Assembly: GCA_943736015.1 (NCBI GenBank)
Contig: OX031064.1
Location: 34,523,361 to 34,587,360 of the forward strand
Reading direction: 5' to 3'
DNA length: 64,000 nt
Source of the DNA: Tridacna crocea
Taxonomy: Eukaryota > Mollusca > Bivalvia > Cardiida > Cardiidae
Positions 63,801 to 64,000 of this stretch are shown here, in pieces (positions within the stretch are counted from its first letter, which is position 1; the number at the start of each line of letters is the position of its first letter). The notes below the pieces were generated by a model. That model saw nothing but the letters and a program-made list of their open reading frames with translations. It was not told where the DNA came from and did no database searches. Made by a program: the position numbers and the translations under genes.

Positions 63801-64000
63801 GATAGAAATGCAATTGCAACTGTCCATTTTCTTCTTTTAAAACATTAATATCAATTTAAAATTCATTCAATATCTAGGCAACAAAGTTTTGTACCCATGT
63901 TTATATTAAGTCCACAAGATTGAAACCTTTCTATATTTCACTGAACTGTGTTTCTGTAAGTTGAAAGGCATCATACTTGTGTATTTGGTGTAGAAAAATC

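Overview
This window looks like nuclear DNA of an invertebrate animal, most likely a bivalve mollusc. Putative coding pieces are short and bounded by GT/AG splice sites. There are no operons, no ribosome binding sites and no long open reading frames. The repeat content is the kind I associate with bivalve genomes: tRNA-derived SINEs, LINE tails, an element with (GACG)n ending in a GGGGAGCATAA motif, and 145-175 bp satellite-like units carrying GACCTAGTGACCTAGTTT or CTTGTGACCCC. The species call is recognition from memory and was not checked.

The dominant feature is a swarm of small palindromic elements (MITEs), here called PBM. About 50 copies are near-complete and about 15 partial, roughly one per kilobase and close to a fifth of the sequence. 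A typical copy is about 228 bp. It is flanked by TTAA, has termini starting CCC(T/A)TTACC, two unrelated arms (short arm reading CACAATCCCTACTTTTGACG; long arm ending TTGTCGTTTGGTAA) and a central hairpin with 33-bp arms around GGTWACC. TTAA targets and CCC termini fit non-autonomous piggyBac-like elements. No transposase is present. Three subfamilies are recognisable: A (tip CTGGTWACCAG), B (tip CTCGTWACGAG) and C (AGGTGAAATT stem). Between subfamilies and copies, substitutions occur in pairs on both hairpin arms. Several copies sit in tandem and share one TTAA.

Genes: the best supported is on the minus strand near the left edge. Two phase-compatible exons (3907-3646 and 2156-2025) encode a cytosolic segment followed by one membrane span. 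A possible start exon (ATGTCGCAG then GTAAGT) lies at 20661-20653, and the 3' part lies beyond the window. A PBM copy ends 16 bp inside the intron after the 3646 donor. A second minus-strand exon (57098-56857) ends in a PDZ-ligand-like STSV stop or continues by splicing. Neither protein was recognised.

Layout: 1-45 kb is PBM elements mixed with many other palindromic or terminal-inverted-repeat families, several present as inverted pairs (15.7/23.2 kb, 24.6/28.4 kb, 33.7/40.6 kb) or repeated modules (34.8, 42.6, 43.0, 46.7 kb). A LINE 3' end with a zinc-knuckle C-terminal domain lies at 14.4-13.7 kb, and a 5'-truncated LINE tail with a target duplication of about 35 bp at 30.9-31.2 kb. From about 45.6 kb to the right end the character changes: tandem satellite-like units of 140-175 bp dominate, PBM copies thin out, and a CpG-rich 1.15-kb transposon (58637-59787) interrupts one array. 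The parts do not form a pathway. This is repeat-rich intergenic or intronic DNA.
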